Shown here: positions 34,966-44,553 of the stretch, in pieces
Layout of the letters: each line of letters begins with the position of its first letter
Numbering within the stretch: position 1 is the first letter of the stretch
Assembly (NCBI GenBank): GCA_030693335.1
Contig: JAUYAU010000001.1
Location: 263,796 to 327,795 of the forward strand
Source: Sulfuricurvum sp.
Lineage (GTDB): Bacteria; Campylobacterota; Campylobacteria; Campylobacterales; Sulfurimonadaceae
Length of the DNA stretch: 64,000 nt
Direction: 5' to 3'
Translations under genes and position numbers: made by a program
The notes under the pieces: generated by a model
Database searches by the model: none
The model's input: the letters and a program-made list of their open reading frames with translations, nothing else
What the model was told of the DNA's origin: nothing

Positions 34966-35353
34966 GATCTCTCAGTAGTGATATTTCACTGGGTTGAACC
35001 ATCCAGCTTACTGTATCCCCTTCTAAAATGTTTAGAGTATCAAAGGTTACGGTTGGCAGCAGGGCCGTTACCGTTGTCTCTTGATAATTTAGAATCACCT
35101 CTGAAAGAACAATCCCCTTTTTTATCACCTGAATGGTCCCCTGTAAGAGATTAGCGGTGGTAGGGGTAAACACTTTTGAGAGGATCACTTCGGTCTCTTT
35201 GAATGCCAATGTGACACTAGTATGGAGTAAATTATCTGCATTGGAGGCCTCAGCGAGAAGGAGATGAAACGAATCGTCTCCGACGGCTACGCATATAGAG
35301 GAGAGGTGTTCGGAAGTCGTGACGGCGGTGATAGTAGCGCTTAGGGTGTTCAT
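34952..35353 (-). CDS. Two-TOBE (molbindin-like) protein inside the mod operon
   Basis: This 133-residue protein seems to consist of two consecutive TOBE/Mop domains: about residues 1-65 (LSATITAVTTSEHLSSICVAVG) and about 66-130 (LLQGTIQVIKKGIVLSEVIL, ending VQPSEISLL). Such di-Mop proteins (ModG, molbindin) bind molybdate oligomerically and buffer it in the cytoplasm. It lies between modA (10-base gap) and modB (14-base overlap), an unusual place, since ModG-type genes are more often outside modABC. It has no DNA-binding part, so a storage or sensing role is inferred. The residues are divergent, so the domain call is by pattern. Confidence 0.7.
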   Translation of the reverse strand: MNTLSATITAVTTSEHLSSICVAVGDDSFHLLLAEASNADNLLHTSVTLAFKETEVILSKVFTPTTANLLQGTIQVIKKGIVLSEVILNYQETTVTALLPTVTFDTLNILEGDTVSWMVQPSEISLLRDHDGI

Positions 35354-35363
35354 ATCTAAGACC

Positions 35364-36113
35364 TTATTTAAGCGTAAAGCCGTATTTTTTCATGATAGCA
35401 TCTGCTTGGGATGATTCAAAAACTGAAATAAAAGCGCGAGCCGCTTTATTGTTTTCACCCCGCTTGAGTAACGCATATCCTTGGAGTATATCTGGATGAG
35501 TTTTAGCATCAATCAAACCGAAATTCATCTCTTCAGCGATGATCGGGGCTTTTGCGATAGAGATTGCGATGATTCCGACATCCGCTGCACCTGTTTGGAC
35601 GTATTGGGTTGCTTGTGAGATATTTTCACCCATAACAAATTTATGTTTGACTTTGTCATATAGTCCAAGTCTTTTAAGTGCAGCAACAGCAGCTTGACCG
35701 TAGGGAGCGTGTTCAGGATTGGCAATGGCTATTTTTTTGATTTTATCCGTTGCTAAAATTGAGAGATCATTGACAGGGATGTTGCTTGATTTTGGTGTCA
35801 TAAGGCCGATACGACCCAGTGCGTATGGTTTTACATTACCAACCGCAAATCCTTTTTCTTTTAGCTCTTTAGGATAATTCATATCGGCAGCAAAATAGAC
35901 ATCATAAGGTGCACCGTTTTGAATTTGCGTCAATGCTTTACCGCTTGAGCCAAACTGAAAATTAATGGTTTGAGTAGGATATTTTTTTTCACAAAGGATT
36001 TTTATCTCTTTAAACGCATATTGAAGATCAGATGCGGCAGCGATGTTGGCAGTATCTGCAAAAGCAACTGAAACAGATACAGCGAGTGAGAGGAGAAGGG
36101 GAGAGAACTTCAT
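35364..36113 (-). CDS. modA: Molybdate-binding periplasmic protein ModA
   Basis: This is the substrate-binding protein of the importer. The 249-residue precursor has a cleavable signal peptide (about 1-19, ending AFA-D). The mature type II binding fold opens NIAAASDLQYAFKEI, where ModA uses AAASL for oxyanion contacts. Later segments are FQFGSSGKALTQIQNGAPYDVYFAAD and TGAADVGIIAISIA. The start ATG 36113 has AGGAA upstream. It is the first gene after the ModE operator, so it should be repressed when molybdate is plentiful. Confidence 0.93.
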   Translation of the reverse strand: MKFSPLLLSLAVSVSVAFADTANIAAASDLQYAFKEIKILCEKKYPTQTINFQFGSSGKALTQIQNGAPYDVYFAADMNYPKELKEKGFAVGNVKPYALGRIGLMTPKSSNIPVNDLSILATDKIKKIAIANPEHAPYGQAAVAALKRLGLYDKVKHKFVMGENISQATQYVQTGAADVGIIAISIAKAPIIAEEMNFGLIDAKTHPDILQGYALLKRGENNKAARAFISVFESSQADAIMKKYGFTLK

Positions 36114-36190
36114 TTAAATTCCTTAGTATCTATTTTGATATAATGATAAATCAAGCAATGCAAAAATGGTTCATGGATAAATACGATATT

Positions 36191-36218
36191 TTCGTTATGT
36201 TTTATAAGATATAACGAA
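36191..36218. promoter_or_regulatory. ModE operator upstream of modA
   Basis: TTCGTTAT and ATAACGAA form perfect 8-base inverted arms separated by exactly 12 bases. The core CGTTAT-N12-ATAACG matches the arms and spacing I recall for the E. coli modA operator. It lies 78-105 bases before the modA start and just downstream of a TATAAT on the same strand, a position suited to repression. ModE, encoded immediately upstream, is the obvious ligand. Confidence 0.82.
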
Positions 36219-36223
36219 TTATA
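36218..36223 (-). promoter_or_regulatory. Candidate -10 of the modA operon promoter
   Basis: TATAAT on the minus strand partly overlaps the edge of the ModE operator, about 105 bases upstream of the modA ATG. The -35 is not recognisable. The predicted start of transcription falls inside the operator. Confidence 0.5.
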
Positions 36224-36255
36224 GAAAAATTAACTTAAATAAAGCTACAAATAGG

Positions 36256-37032
36256 TTAAAGACCGATAATAATATGCAACGGTGAGATAACAGCAAAGAC
36301 GGTCATGCCGGTTTGAAACTTTTGCAGAGTGTCCTGTTTTTCAAGGGCGATGAGGAGAGTACCGCCGTTCAGGCGCAATGCAATCTCCAAATTATCACCT
36401 TCAGATTCTAATGACTCGATGATTCCCGTAAGGATATTATCGGTGGTATTGGAGGCAGGGGGATTGGTGAAGATTTTAATATCGCTGGATTTGATTATTG
36501 CGTAGGAGTCACATCCGATTTCTAGTCCCATATTCTCTACTGATTTGGCAGTGATGATGGAGAAGAGGACGTCATCGCCTTGCAATGCAAGGGTTAGCGT
36601 CGTATGCAAACCATTTTTTTGAATCTCTTTAAGAACAGCGGGAAACTGATTTCGTGCGCTGGTAGTAAGAAAAGTTCGGCTCAATATTCTGGCGAGGCGC
36701 TCGGGATCGTTGCCTGCTTCGGAAAAGCGGTCGATAAATTGACGGTGAAGATCACCTAAACGATGGAAGGTTGCGATGAGTTCACGAGCGTAGGGAGTGA
36801 GTTTCGTTCCACCACCGCCACGGCCTCCTGTGAGGCGTTCGATAAGAGGCTGCTCGGCTATGGCGTTCATACCGTTGATCCGTTCCCACGCTGCTTTGTA
36901 GCTCATTTTAATTTCTTTAGCTGCCGCATTAATGGAGCCGGTTTGATCGATTTTTTCCAGCAGTTCTATTCTACCTGCACCTAAAAAACTTTGACCATCA
37001 TTTGTGAGCCAGAAACGTCCGTCGATTCTCAT
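36256..37032 (-). CDS. modE: Molybdate-responsive regulator ModE
   Basis: This 258-residue regulator has a winged HTH (about 1-110; TGSINAAAKEIKMSYKAAWERINGM, then LTGGRGGGGTKLT as the wing). Two TOBE domains follow: about 120-190 (TSARNQFPAVLKEI, then AIIKSSDIKI) and 195-258 (NILTGIIESLE). Both halves of the molybdate sensor are intact, so this is a full-length ModE (E. coli 262 residues). With molybdate bound it should repress the modA operon through the operator at 36191-36218. No operator is visible before modE itself, which sits 9 bases after an unknown gene and may be cotranscribed with it. Confidence 0.93.
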   Translation of the reverse strand: MRIDGRFWLTNDGQSFLGAGRIELLEKIDQTGSINAAAKEIKMSYKAAWERINGMNAIAEQPLIERLTGGRGGGGTKLTPYARELIATFHRLGDLHRQFIDRFSEAGNDPERLARILSRTFLTTSARNQFPAVLKEIQKNGLHTTLTLALQGDDVLFSIITAKSVENMGLEIGCDSYAIIKSSDIKIFTNPPASNTTDNILTGIIESLESEGDNLEIALRLNGGTLLIALEKQDTLQKFQTGMTVFAVISPLHIIIGL

Positions 37033-37041
37033 AAGAGTTTT

Positions 37042-37593
37042 TTATTCGCTGTTTTCTTCACTGATCTCATCATCTTCGATTTCACTATCATCAGGAGATA
37101 ATGGATTAAAGTTGAGTATTTTTTTAGTAATACCTACGGAACAAAAGAAAAAGATTTCAAACATAGGGGTCATGATGGTTGTATCAGCATTAACAATTTC
37201 AAATGCCTTGAAATTAAAACCAGTACCGTCTTCTTCTTTATTCATGGCTACAGTAAAGGATAACGGTCCCAATGAGCGAAGCATATTGGCGACATTTTTA
37301 TACGATTTATCTTCTTTGGGTGCCATTAAATTTGGATTTTCATCGGTACGTGCATTCATGCGTATACTTAGGAGAGAGAGATTGTCGCGGTGAACATTTT
37401 TGTTCCATTTTATTAGCCCTTTTGGAAATCGCAACAATGCTGTTTTTGAAATCAATGGATGAGGCGATGTTTTACGGATGGTCTCAAGAAGTTTAAGTAA
37501 AGAGTTCTTTCCACCGATTAAAGCGGCATAAGAGAGGAGTTGATCGCGAAGAAGTATTTTTTCAGCGTCAGAAAGTTTGTGAAAGTGGCACAC
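37042..37593 (-). CDS. Hypothetical protein upstream of modE
   Basis: This 183-residue soluble protein is one I do not recognise. It is helical at the N-terminus (about 1-50), has a predicted beta-rich middle (about 110-150) and ends in an acidic tail (about 168-183). There is no signal peptide and no membrane segment. A 9-base gap to modE on the same strand suggests cotranscription, but the role may be unrelated to molybdate. The 47-base gap upstream separates it from aroE. Codon use looks like its neighbours. Confidence 0.65.
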   Translation of the reverse strand: MCHFHKLSDAEKILLRDQLLSYAALIGGKNSLLKLLETIRKTSPHPLISKTALLRFPKGLIKWNKNVHRDNLSLLSIRMNARTDENPNLMAPKEDKSYKNVANMLRSLGPLSFTVAMNKEEDGTGFNFKAFEIVNADTTIMTPMFEIFFFCSVGITKKILNFNPLSPDDSEIEDDEISEENSE

Positions 37594-37640
37594 AATTGGC
37601 CTTTAATTTAAGATATGCAATTATAGCGGGTATTTGGTTT

Positions 37641-38432
37641 CTAGTATAAAAAGCTTTTTTGCATAATAGGGCGTATCGTATCCGTAGATACGGCACCGTT
37701 TATAAAAAGATAATTAGCAAGTACCCCTTGTTCAAGCAACATATCCGATCCGTCTTTGAAAGGGAGTTTGGCATTTTTTACTTCACGCAGAAATGGAGTC
37801 TCCTTTCCATAAATGACGTCAATAGCACAACGTGCATGTGAGAATAGCTCGGTAAGTAATGAACCGTTGAGAGGCAAAAGATCATCGCTGAGGCCAGCTG
37901 ATGTGGTATTTATAATCAGATCATAGGTATCAGGTACAAATGTTTCCCAGCTGTAGGCTTGATAACTATTTTCAATGAAATACTCCAAACGATTGGATGA
38001 GCGGTTTAGGATGACAGGCTCAATCTTGTTTTGGTACAAAACCGTGGCAAGTGCTCTGGCTGTTCCGCCAGCCCCAATAATCAAAGCATTTCGTAAAAGA
38101 CCAAACGATTGTATAGCGGCAAGGAAGCCATCGGCATCGGTGTTGTAACCGATGAGGCGACCATCTTCATTGATAATGGTATTGACGGCACCGATCTTAT
38201 TGGCAAGACCGCGTATTTCATCACATGCCTCATATGCAGCTTCTTTATGAGGAACAGTGATATTCGCACCGCTAAGTGCTTTGGCAAAAAATACTTCACG
38301 CAGTTTTGATCCATCTGTGAGTTGTGAACGTGTATAACACGCGTCAATACGCAGTGTTCTAAAAACATGATTGTGCATCAACGGAGAACGTGAGTGACTT
38401 ACCGGATCTCCAAAAATAGTAAACAGCTTCAT
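37641..38432 (-). CDS. aroE: Shikimate dehydrogenase
   Basis: This NADPH-dependent enzyme reduces 3-dehydroshikimate to shikimate (aromatic amino acid pathway). The 263-residue protein shows the substrate loop SHSRSPLMHN (about 14-23), NITVPHKE with the catalytic Lys (about 57-64), NTDADGF (about 96) and the Rossmann loop GAGGTARA (about 118-125). After the second strand it reads NRSSNR, compatible with NADP 2'-phosphate binding. It abuts trpE with no gap. In C. jejuni aroE ends the same gene block. Confidence 0.95.
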   Translation of the reverse strand: MKLFTIFGDPVSHSRSPLMHNHVFRTLRIDACYTRSQLTDGSKLREVFFAKALSGANITVPHKEAAYEACDEIRGLANKIGAVNTIINEDGRLIGYNTDADGFLAAIQSFGLLRNALIIGAGGTARALATVLYQNKIEPVILNRSSNRLEYFIENSYQAYSWETFVPDTYDLIINTTSAGLSDDLLPLNGSLLTELFSHARCAIDVIYGKETPFLREVKNAKLPFKDGSDMLLEQGVLANYLFINGAVSTDTIRPIMQKSFLY

Positions 38433-39845
38433 TTATTGAGGATTAGTAAGGTCGTTGAGGGTGCTCGTAAGAGCTCCTAGTTTGTTGGTAACTTCAAGGT
38501 ATTCAAGTTCATGAACAGAGTCTGCAACAATTCCTGCACCCGCTTGAAGGATGATTTTATCAGGTTTAATGAGTGCGGTACGGATCGTAATTGCCGTGTC
38601 CATATTGCCATCAAATCCAAAATAACCAATCGTTCCACTGTAGAAACCGCGTTTTACCCCTTCAAACTCGGCAATAAGCTCCATAGCCCGTATTTTTGGA
38701 GCTCCTGTCATGGTTCCTGCGGTAAAGGTTGCTGCAAGAAGATCAAACATATCTTTATCATCACGCAGTTGGGCATGGACATCAGAAACAATGTGCATAA
38801 CATGAGAATAGCGCTCAACATGCATCATCTCTTCCACACGCACGGTACCTGTTTTAGCTACACGGCCTACATCATTACGTCCCAAATCAATCAGCATCAA
38901 ATGCTCTGCCAGCTCTTTTGGATCAGCTAATAATTCCCTTTCGAGTTCTAAGTCACGCTGTTTATCAATACCGCGTTTGCGTGTACCTGCGATAGGTCGT
39001 AACAAGATGTCTCTATCATCCAATTTCACCATCACTTCGGGAGAACTGCCCACAATACTAAACTCACCGTACTCCATAAGATACATATAGGGAGAAGGAT
39101 TTTTTATACGCAAAACACGGTAAAAGCTAAAAGGGTCAACAGTGACATTACGTATATAACGATTGGTCATTAAAATTTGAAAGACATCACCGCTACGGAT
39201 CATCTCTTTTGATTTATCAACCATATCGAAAAATTTTTCTTTACTGTAAATGAAATCGCCGCCTTTATCATTTTCCAATGGGATTAACGGGGTATAGTGA
39301 TAGGTAGATTTGAAGTTTTTCTCGATATCATTGAATTGAGTTTGAAAGGTTGATAAAGTTGATACAAGAGTAATCGTAGAGTGTTTGTGTGAAACTACCA
39401 CTACGAGTTTTGGCAAGATCAAATCCATGTCAGGAGTATGGGTTTGATCTTCCAAATTACTCATTGAAGCAGCCAACGTTGGCTCAAATACTTTCGCCAT
39501 ATCGTATCCGATATACCCTATAAATCCATCGACATAGCCAATATCAAGCTTTTTGGTTTGAGTACGAAAATACTCACTGTCACATGAACGGTAATAACGT
39601 TTTAAAAAATCAAAAGGAGATTCTGGTATAACACAGGTGGTTCCACTGGCATCAGTATAGTTGGCAATCCCGTTAGAATAGCTAAGACGTTCCCGAGCGC
39701 CAAGAGCTATGATAGTGTAATTGCCGTTACTGTTTCCGGCACTTTCAAATAGAAAAGAGATTTCATTTGGGAAAAGCTCTTTGAGCTTTTCGTAGATAGA
39801 GATAGGAGCAAATTGATCGAGCGTAAAACGGTGAGAGTGAATCAC
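38433..39845 (-). CDS. trpE: Anthranilate synthase component I (TrpE-like)
   Basis: This enzyme converts chorismate to anthranilate using ammonia delivered by a glutaminase subunit. The 470-residue protein has the feedback-site motif FLFESAG (about 31-37), GTRKRG (about 286), LIDLGRNDVGRV (about 316), GTMTGAPKIRAMELI (about 371-385) and GTIGYFGFDGNMDTAI. GTxxGAPK rather than PabB-type GSITGAPK, with the LES-type N-terminal motif, supports TrpE over PabB. No trpG/pabA lies beside it. It sits between the SPOR gene and aroE, where C. jejuni has nothing, as I recall. Confidence 0.82.
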   Translation of the reverse strand: MIHSHRFTLDQFAPISIYEKLKELFPNEISFLFESAGNSNGNYTIIALGARERLSYSNGIANYTDASGTTCVIPESPFDFLKRYYRSCDSEYFRTQTKKLDIGYVDGFIGYIGYDMAKVFEPTLAASMSNLEDQTHTPDMDLILPKLVVVVSHKHSTITLVSTLSTFQTQFNDIEKNFKSTYHYTPLIPLENDKGGDFIYSKEKFFDMVDKSKEMIRSGDVFQILMTNRYIRNVTVDPFSFYRVLRIKNPSPYMYLMEYGEFSIVGSSPEVMVKLDDRDILLRPIAGTRKRGIDKQRDLELERELLADPKELAEHLMLIDLGRNDVGRVAKTGTVRVEEMMHVERYSHVMHIVSDVHAQLRDDKDMFDLLAATFTAGTMTGAPKIRAMELIAEFEGVKRGFYSGTIGYFGFDGNMDTAITIRTALIKPDKIILQAGAGIVADSVHELEYLEVTNKLGALTSTLNDLTNPQ

Positions 39846-39846
39846 A

Positions 39847-40689
39847 TTATCCCTTTATTTTGAAAGCTTTTGCCTCAACATTTTGGCGAATTGTACCCAT
39901 TGCATCTTGTACGGATTTTTCACCTTGAAATGGTCCTACAAGAACTTTGGTGACAGAACCTGATTTTTGCGTTGTGTATTTCATTCCGCTTGCATTGAGA
40001 CGATCAAACAAAGCTTTATTCGGCTCGTTGGTAAATGATCCTACCTGAATATAATAGGTTGTTTGTACACCGGGTGATGGTGCAGTAGCTGCTTTGGTTT
40101 CTGTTTTTACTTCTGGCGTTTTAGAAGCTACAACAGGTGCAGCAATCTCTTTAGGAACTGCTTGTACGCTCTTTTTAGGTTGAACTGTTTTAACTTGTTT
40201 AATAACAGGCTTTCCTTGAACTTTTTCAGCATCAACTATTGGCTGAGTTTTTACAGGTTTGGGTGCAGGTACTGATTTAACAGCGACAGGTGCAGCTTGA
40301 ATGCTTGATTTTTGCGCAGGAATACTGGCAGCCACAGGTTCTATAATCGTATTTTGAGTTGGAGGTATATTTTGTAATGATTCTTCTTTGATTTTTTGGG
40401 CAACTTGATTGAGATCAGATGTGCCTTGTGCTGTTTCATTGCCTTCTTGAATGATTTCTACCGGCTCAAATAATGGGTCATTAATGATTTCAGTAGGTGC
40501 TGTTGGTTCCGGCGGTAAAATAGCTTGCGGTGATTTTTGAACTTCATCATTTTTAAGCGAGTTCATAATGACCAATACAATAATCAATATTAATGTAAAA
40601 GTTGCAATTGCTAGTAAAAGCTTTTTACTCGCGGTATTGGAACTGCTTTTATTTAATATGATGTCGTTGAGTTCATTTTTTTCTTCCAT
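39847..40689 (-). CDS. SPOR-domain cell-envelope protein
   Basis: This 280-residue single-pass inner-membrane protein has a short cytoplasmic N-terminus and a helix at about 24-44 (LLLAIATFTLILIIVLVI). A long Pro/Ala/Lys/Val-rich periplasmic linker (about 50-205) leads to a C-terminal SPOR domain (about 208-280; TYYIQVGSFTNEPNKALFDRL, then VLVGPFQGE). SPOR domains bind glycan strands lacking stem peptides at the division septum, so a division role is likely. It corresponds in position to the SPOR gene of the C. jejuni glyA block. It is tightly packed, 1 base before trpE. Confidence 0.9.
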   Translation of the reverse strand: MEEKNELNDIILNKSSSNTASKKLLLAIATFTLILIIVLVIMNSLKNDEVQKSPQAILPPEPTAPTEIINDPLFEPVEIIQEGNETAQGTSDLNQVAQKIKEESLQNIPPTQNTIIEPVAASIPAQKSSIQAAPVAVKSVPAPKPVKTQPIVDAEKVQGKPVIKQVKTVQPKKSVQAVPKEIAAPVVASKTPEVKTETKAATAPSPGVQTTYYIQVGSFTNEPNKALFDRLNASGMKYTTQKSGSVTKVLVGPFQGEKSVQDAMGTIRQNVEAKAFKIKG

Positions 40690-40707
40690 GTTTTGCTCCT
40701 GTTAGCG

Positions 40708-41250
40708 TTACATATGTTTTGACCAAGAAGCACCGCGTTCTTTAGCATATACTTCATAGGGCAAGTTGAGGATATTGTATTCCAGCGGCAATTCGTCCGT
40801 TGGGAACATTCTCCATTGTTTAGGCTGTTTTGCAGCCAATTTCATTGAAATTGTTTTTCCTAATTGTATCGCTTCTTGAAATGTAGTGTGTCCCTTGTGT
40901 ATATACACATGCAAATGGCCGGGTGTTTTCGTTTCATAAGCGGTAAAATTGATGTATCCTTCTTCACGTAGCAATAATTGTGCCTTATGATAAAAACGCT
41001 GAGGATCATTGCCATTATAGTCAATGACAATATTCTCAACTTTGTTATGCTGATTGATGAGTGAGTGAGCAATAGTAATTTGTTTTTTTAGGTGTTGATC
41101 GATAAGTGATTGACTCAACATTTTATTTATACGCTCATATTTATTGAAAAATGTTCGGCCCTTATACTCTATTTTACTGACCATTTCATTCTGCTTCAGC
41201 CAATAGTGGTCTGAAACAATTTTTATCAATTTCAAATCCATAGAAGTCAT
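40708..41250 (-). CDS. DUF1882-family protein
   Basis: This is a 180-residue soluble, basic protein of a family largely confined to Campylobacterota. The placement between glyA and the SPOR gene matches the DUF1882 member in C. jejuni, as I recall. Visible features are [27 protein letters not shown] near the N-terminus and a central block with [22 protein letters not shown], predicted alpha/beta. No catalytic motif is obvious. The [13 protein letters not shown] block recalls nucleic-acid-binding folds of the primase/helicase type, but this is only an impression. RBS GGAG lies 5-6 bases before the ATG. Confidence 0.72.
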   Translation of the reverse strand: MTSMDLKLIKIVSDHYWLKQNEMVSKIEYKGRTFFNKYERINKMLSQSLIDQHLKKQITIAHSLINQHNKVENIVIDYNGNDPQRFYHKAQLLLREEGYINFTAYETKTPGHLHVYIHKGHTTFQEAIQLGKTISMKLAAKQPKQWRMFPTDELPLEYNILNLPYEVYAKERGASWSKHM

Positions 41251-41294
41251 TTTAGCTCCATTTTAATAGCCTTGGAAAATCCAAAGCCATTGTA

Positions 41295-42542
41295 TCAATA
41301 AGTTGGTTGTTTGTAAATGATAAATCCGCGTGCAAGGGCTTTTAACTCTTCTTTGATAGCAGATTGTTTTTGTGTATTTTCAATATCATCCAAAACATCC
41401 GCAATTTTATTAGCAATAATTTCAAATTCTTTTTCTTTCATCCCGCGAGATGTCAGAGCAGGGCTTCCGATACGGATACCGCTGGTAACGAATGGAGAAC
41501 GTGTTTCACCAGGGACAGTATTTTTATTGACAGTAATACCGGCATTGCCCAGTGCAGCATCTGCCTCTTTACCGCTAAATGGTTTATTTAGAAAAGATAC
41601 AAGGATAAGATGATTATCAGTACCACCGCTAACGATGTCATAACCACGTTTAATCAGTACATCTGCTAATACTTTTGCATTCGCTTTAACTTGTTTGGCG
41701 TAGGTTTTCCATTCATCAGAAAGATTGAATTTAAATCCAACCGCTTTAGCTGCAATTACATGTACCAATGGTCCACCCTGAAGTGCCGGGAAAATTGCAG
41801 AATTGATTTTTTTGGCGATATCTTCATCATTGGTCATGATCATACCGCCACGAGGACCGGCGAGTGTTTTATGCGTAGTTGTGGTAACGACATCTGCATA
41901 TGGGAATGGACTAGGGTGTTCACCTGCACACACAAGACCTGCGATATGGGCGATATCTGCGAATAATATAGCACCTACCGCATCCGCTATCTCACGGAAC
42001 TTAGCAAAATCGATCTCACGTGCATACGCAGATGCGCCACATACGATGATTTTCGGCTGGACAATTTTTGCAATGTCCAATACGCGCTCATAATTGATAC
42101 GTCCGTCAAGCTCTACGCCGTATGAAAAACTATGATAGTTTTTACCTGAAAAACTGACTTTAGAACCATGTGTCAAATGACCGCCATGGCTCAAATCCAT
42201 ACCTAATAATTTGTCACCCGCTTGTAGAAGTGCTGCATAAACTGCACCGTTTGCTGATGAACCTGAATGAGGCTGTACGTTAGCAAAGTTACATCCGAAT
42301 AGCTTGCATGCACGGTCAATTGCAAGCTGCTCAACGCCATCAGCATATTCGCATCCGCCATAATAACGCTTTGCAGGATAACCTTCAGCGTATTTGTTCG
42401 TAAATACACTTCCCATAGCTTCCATGACAGCAGGAAGGGTAAAATTTTCAGAAGCAATCATTTCTAAATGGTCACTTTGACGCTCTAACTCTTTTTCACA
42501 CAGTGTGTAGATTTCATTATCATATTCTTTTAGGAAACTCAT
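41295..42542 (-). CDS. glyA: Serine hydroxymethyltransferase
   Basis: This PLP enzyme interconverts serine and glycine and charges tetrahydrofolate with one-carbon units. The 415-residue protein shows [15 protein letters not shown] (about 30), the [14 protein letters not shown] substrate/PLP loop (about 55-68), HGGHLTHG (about 119) and the Schiff-base lysine in [15 protein letters not shown] (about 221-234). The length and all motifs are standard. It overlaps lysS by 4 bases and belongs to the conserved fur-lysS-glyA-DUF1882-SPOR block. Confidence 0.97.
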   Translation of the reverse strand: MSFLKEYDNEIYTLCEKELERQSDHLEMIASENFTLPAVMEAMGSVFTNKYAEGYPAKRYYGGCEYADGVEQLAIDRACKLFGCNFANVQPHSGSSANGAVYAALLQAGDKLLGMDLSHGGHLTHGSKVSFSGKNYHSFSYGVELDGRINYERVLDIAKIVQPKIIVCGASAYAREIDFAKFREIADAVGAILFADIAHIAGLVCAGEHPSPFPYADVVTTTTHKTLAGPRGGMIMTNDEDIAKKINSAIFPALQGGPLVHVIAAKAVGFKFNLSDEWKTYAKQVKANAKVLADVLIKRGYDIVSGGTDNHLILVSFLNKPFSGKEADAALGNAGITVNKNTVPGETRSPFVTSGIRIGSPALTSRGMKEKEFEIIANKIADVLDDIENTQKQSAIKEELKALARGFIIYKQPTY

Positions 42543-44056
42543 TTTTCTTCTCCGTTATTAATTTGGTTGTGGTGTACAGGTTTCATTGCAGGGAATAGCA
42601 ATACATCCCGAATTGAGTGTTGATTGGTAAGCATCATGACCAAGCGATCAATACCGATACCTTGGCCGGCTGTCGGTGCCATACCATAGGAGAGGGCAGT
42701 GACAAAGTCTTCGTCCATATCATGTGCTTCGTCATCGCCACTGGTTTTTGCTGCCATTTGTCCCTCAAAACGTTCAAGTTGATCAATCGGGTCATTAAGT
42801 TCGCTAAATGCATTGGCAATTTCACGTCCCGCAATGAAAAGTTCAAAACGGTCTGTTAGCTCTGGCCGCTCATCATTACGACGTGCCAATGGAGAAATTT
42901 CAACTGGATAGTGGGTAATGAATGTTGGGTTAATCAATTTATCCTCAACAAACTCATCAAATAATTCGCCCTGTAGTTGTCCAAGATTCATAGCAGGCTT
43001 TATTTCTAAATTATGGGATTTTAAATAATCTAATATGGCTTGCTTGTCATTGACGACATTAATAGGCACACCGCCTATTTTGGTGAGACTTTCAACAAGT
43101 TCAATTTCGGTAAATTGGTCAAAATCGATTTCCAACTCTCCATAAGGAAGACGTTTAGGAAGATTAAGGTGATCAAATAAATAATTAAAATATTCTTTGG
43201 TAAGCACAATTAAATCTTTATAGGTTTTAAATGCCCAATAAAATTCTATAGAAGTGAATTCAGGATTATGGGTTGCATCCATTCCTTCATTACGAAAATT
43301 ACGATTAATTTCAAAAACGGCTTCAAACCCGCCAACGATAAGACGTTTGAGATAAAGTTCAGGGGCAATACGTAAAAAACGATCCACTCCAAGAGCATTG
43401 TGATGGGTCATAAACGGTTTAGCGTTTGCACCGCCGGCAATCGGGTGCATCATCGGTGTTTCGACTTCTAAAAAGCCTTTATCTTCAAAGAAACGACGCG
43501 TAAGACTTACCACTTTACTGCGGATATGGAACGTCTTGCGTACTTCGGAATTCATAATGAGATCGAGGTAGCGCTGACGGTAACGCATCTCTTTATCTTG
43601 AAGCCCATGAAATTTTTCAGGTAATGGAGAAATTGCTTTGGTTAAAAGTGTTAACTCATGCGCATGCAAAGAAAGTTCACCCTGTTGTGTAACAAACGGA
43701 TATCCGGTTACTTCGATAATGTCTCCAACTTCAATAAGCTTTTTAAAGACATCATTGTAAAAATTTTCAGGAAGATTGTCCCGTGCAACATAAACTTGCA
43801 GCATACCGCTTTCATCTTCAATTTTAAGAAAACTTGCTTTTCCCATAATACGAAACAGTTTAATTCTTCCGGCAACTGTGTAATGGCGATTTTCATCGCG
43901 TTTTTCTTCTGTATGCGCTAGATCAGAATTGACATTGTGATATTTTTCAATGGTTGTATTGCGATTTGAATTATTTGCATAGGGATCTATTCCCATATCT
44001 CGTAGTTGATTGGCTTTTTCGATTCGTTGAAGAACATATTGATTGTCGAAAGTCAC
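42539..44056 (-). CDS. lysS: Lysyl-tRNA synthetase (class II)
   Basis: This enzyme charges tRNA-Lys. The 505-residue protein has an N-terminal OB-fold anticodon-binding domain (about 60-160; [19 protein letters not shown]) and a class II core with motif 1 ([15 protein letters not shown], about 192-206), motif 2 ([21 protein letters not shown], about 265) and motif 3 ([13 protein letters not shown], near 470). It overlaps glyA by 4 bases and follows fur by 11. It is complete. Confidence 0.97.
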   Translation of the reverse strand: MTFDNQYVLQRIEKANQLRDMGIDPYANNSNRNTTIEKYHNVNSDLAHTEEKRDENRHYTVAGRIKLFRIMGKASFLKIEDESGMLQVYVARDNLPENFYNDVFKKLIEVGDIIEVTGYPFVTQQGELSLHAHELTLLTKAISPLPEKFHGLQDKEMRYRQRYLDLIMNSEVRKTFHIRSKVVSLTRRFFEDKGFLEVETPMMHPIAGGANAKPFMTHHNALGVDRFLRIAPELYLKRLIVGGFEAVFEINRNFRNEGMDATHNPEFTSIEFYWAFKTYKDLIVLTKEYFNYLFDHLNLPKRLPYGELEIDFDQFTEIELVESLTKIGGVPINVVNDKQAILDYLKSHNLEIKPAMNLGQLQGELFDEFVEDKLINPTFITHYPVEISPLARRNDERPELTDRFELFIAGREIANAFSELNDPIDQLERFEGQMAAKTSGDDEAHDMDEDFVTALSYGMAPTAGQGIGIDRLVMMLTNQHSIRDVLLFPAMKPVHHNQINNGEEK

Positions 44057-44067
44057 TGGTGTGCCCT

Positions 44068-44550
44068 TTATTTTTTCATTTTACTTTGACATACTTGACA
44101 GATGCCATAGATTTGCATTGAGTGCTCTTGTATTAAAAATCCTAACTCTTCTGCTATCTTTTTTTGTCTGGTTTCAATCTCATCATCGACAAATTCACTG
44201 ATTTCACCGCATTGGGTGCAAATAATATGGTCATGATGATCTTTAGCACCCAGCTCGTATTTTTTTCCCTGTGCCCCAAAAGAAAGAGACGTAACCATGT
44301 CTGAATCTTCCAATAATGAAAGTGTTCGGTATACGGTTGCAATACCCGTATTAAGATCAGGATGTTTTTCTTGAATAAGATGGTGAAGAGATTCCGGTGT
44401 GAGATGCTCATCAGAACTGTAAAGCATTTCGAGTATCACTTCACGTTGGATTGTAAATTTCAAACCATTATCTCTAAGAAGTTGTTTAAAATCACTTAGA
44501 AGTTTATTGTATTCGACGCAGCGTTGTGAAAAATCAGTATGAGCGCTCAT
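44068..44550 (-). CDS. fur: Ferric uptake regulator
   Basis: Fur is an iron-sensing repressor. The 160-residue protein has a winged helix (about 1-90; [31 protein letters not shown]) and a dimerisation domain with regulatory-metal ligands ([16 protein letters not shown], about 100-115) and a second CQVC pair (about 151-154). Both CxxC pairs of a structural zinc site are present, as in H. pylori and C. jejuni Fur. The long N-terminal extension before the HTH is typical for these. It sits inside a housekeeping operon (cvpA-fur-lysS) with gaps of 3 and 11 bases, so no own promoter is evident. Confidence 0.94.
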   Translation of the reverse strand: MSAHTDFSQRCVEYNKLLSDFKQLLRDNGLKFTIQREVILEMLYSSDEHLTPESLHHLIQEKHPDLNTGIATVYRTLSLLEDSDMVTSLSFGAQGKKYELGAKDHHDHIICTQCGEISEFVDDEIETRQKKIAEELGFLIQEHSMQIYGICQVCQSKMKK

Positions 44551-44553
44551 ATC

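Noticed and set aside
38433-39845. PabB (aminodeoxychorismate synthase) instead of TrpE
   Set aside because: GTMTGAPK and the FLFESAG feedback motif fit TrpE better. The alternative is kept as a minor possibility only.
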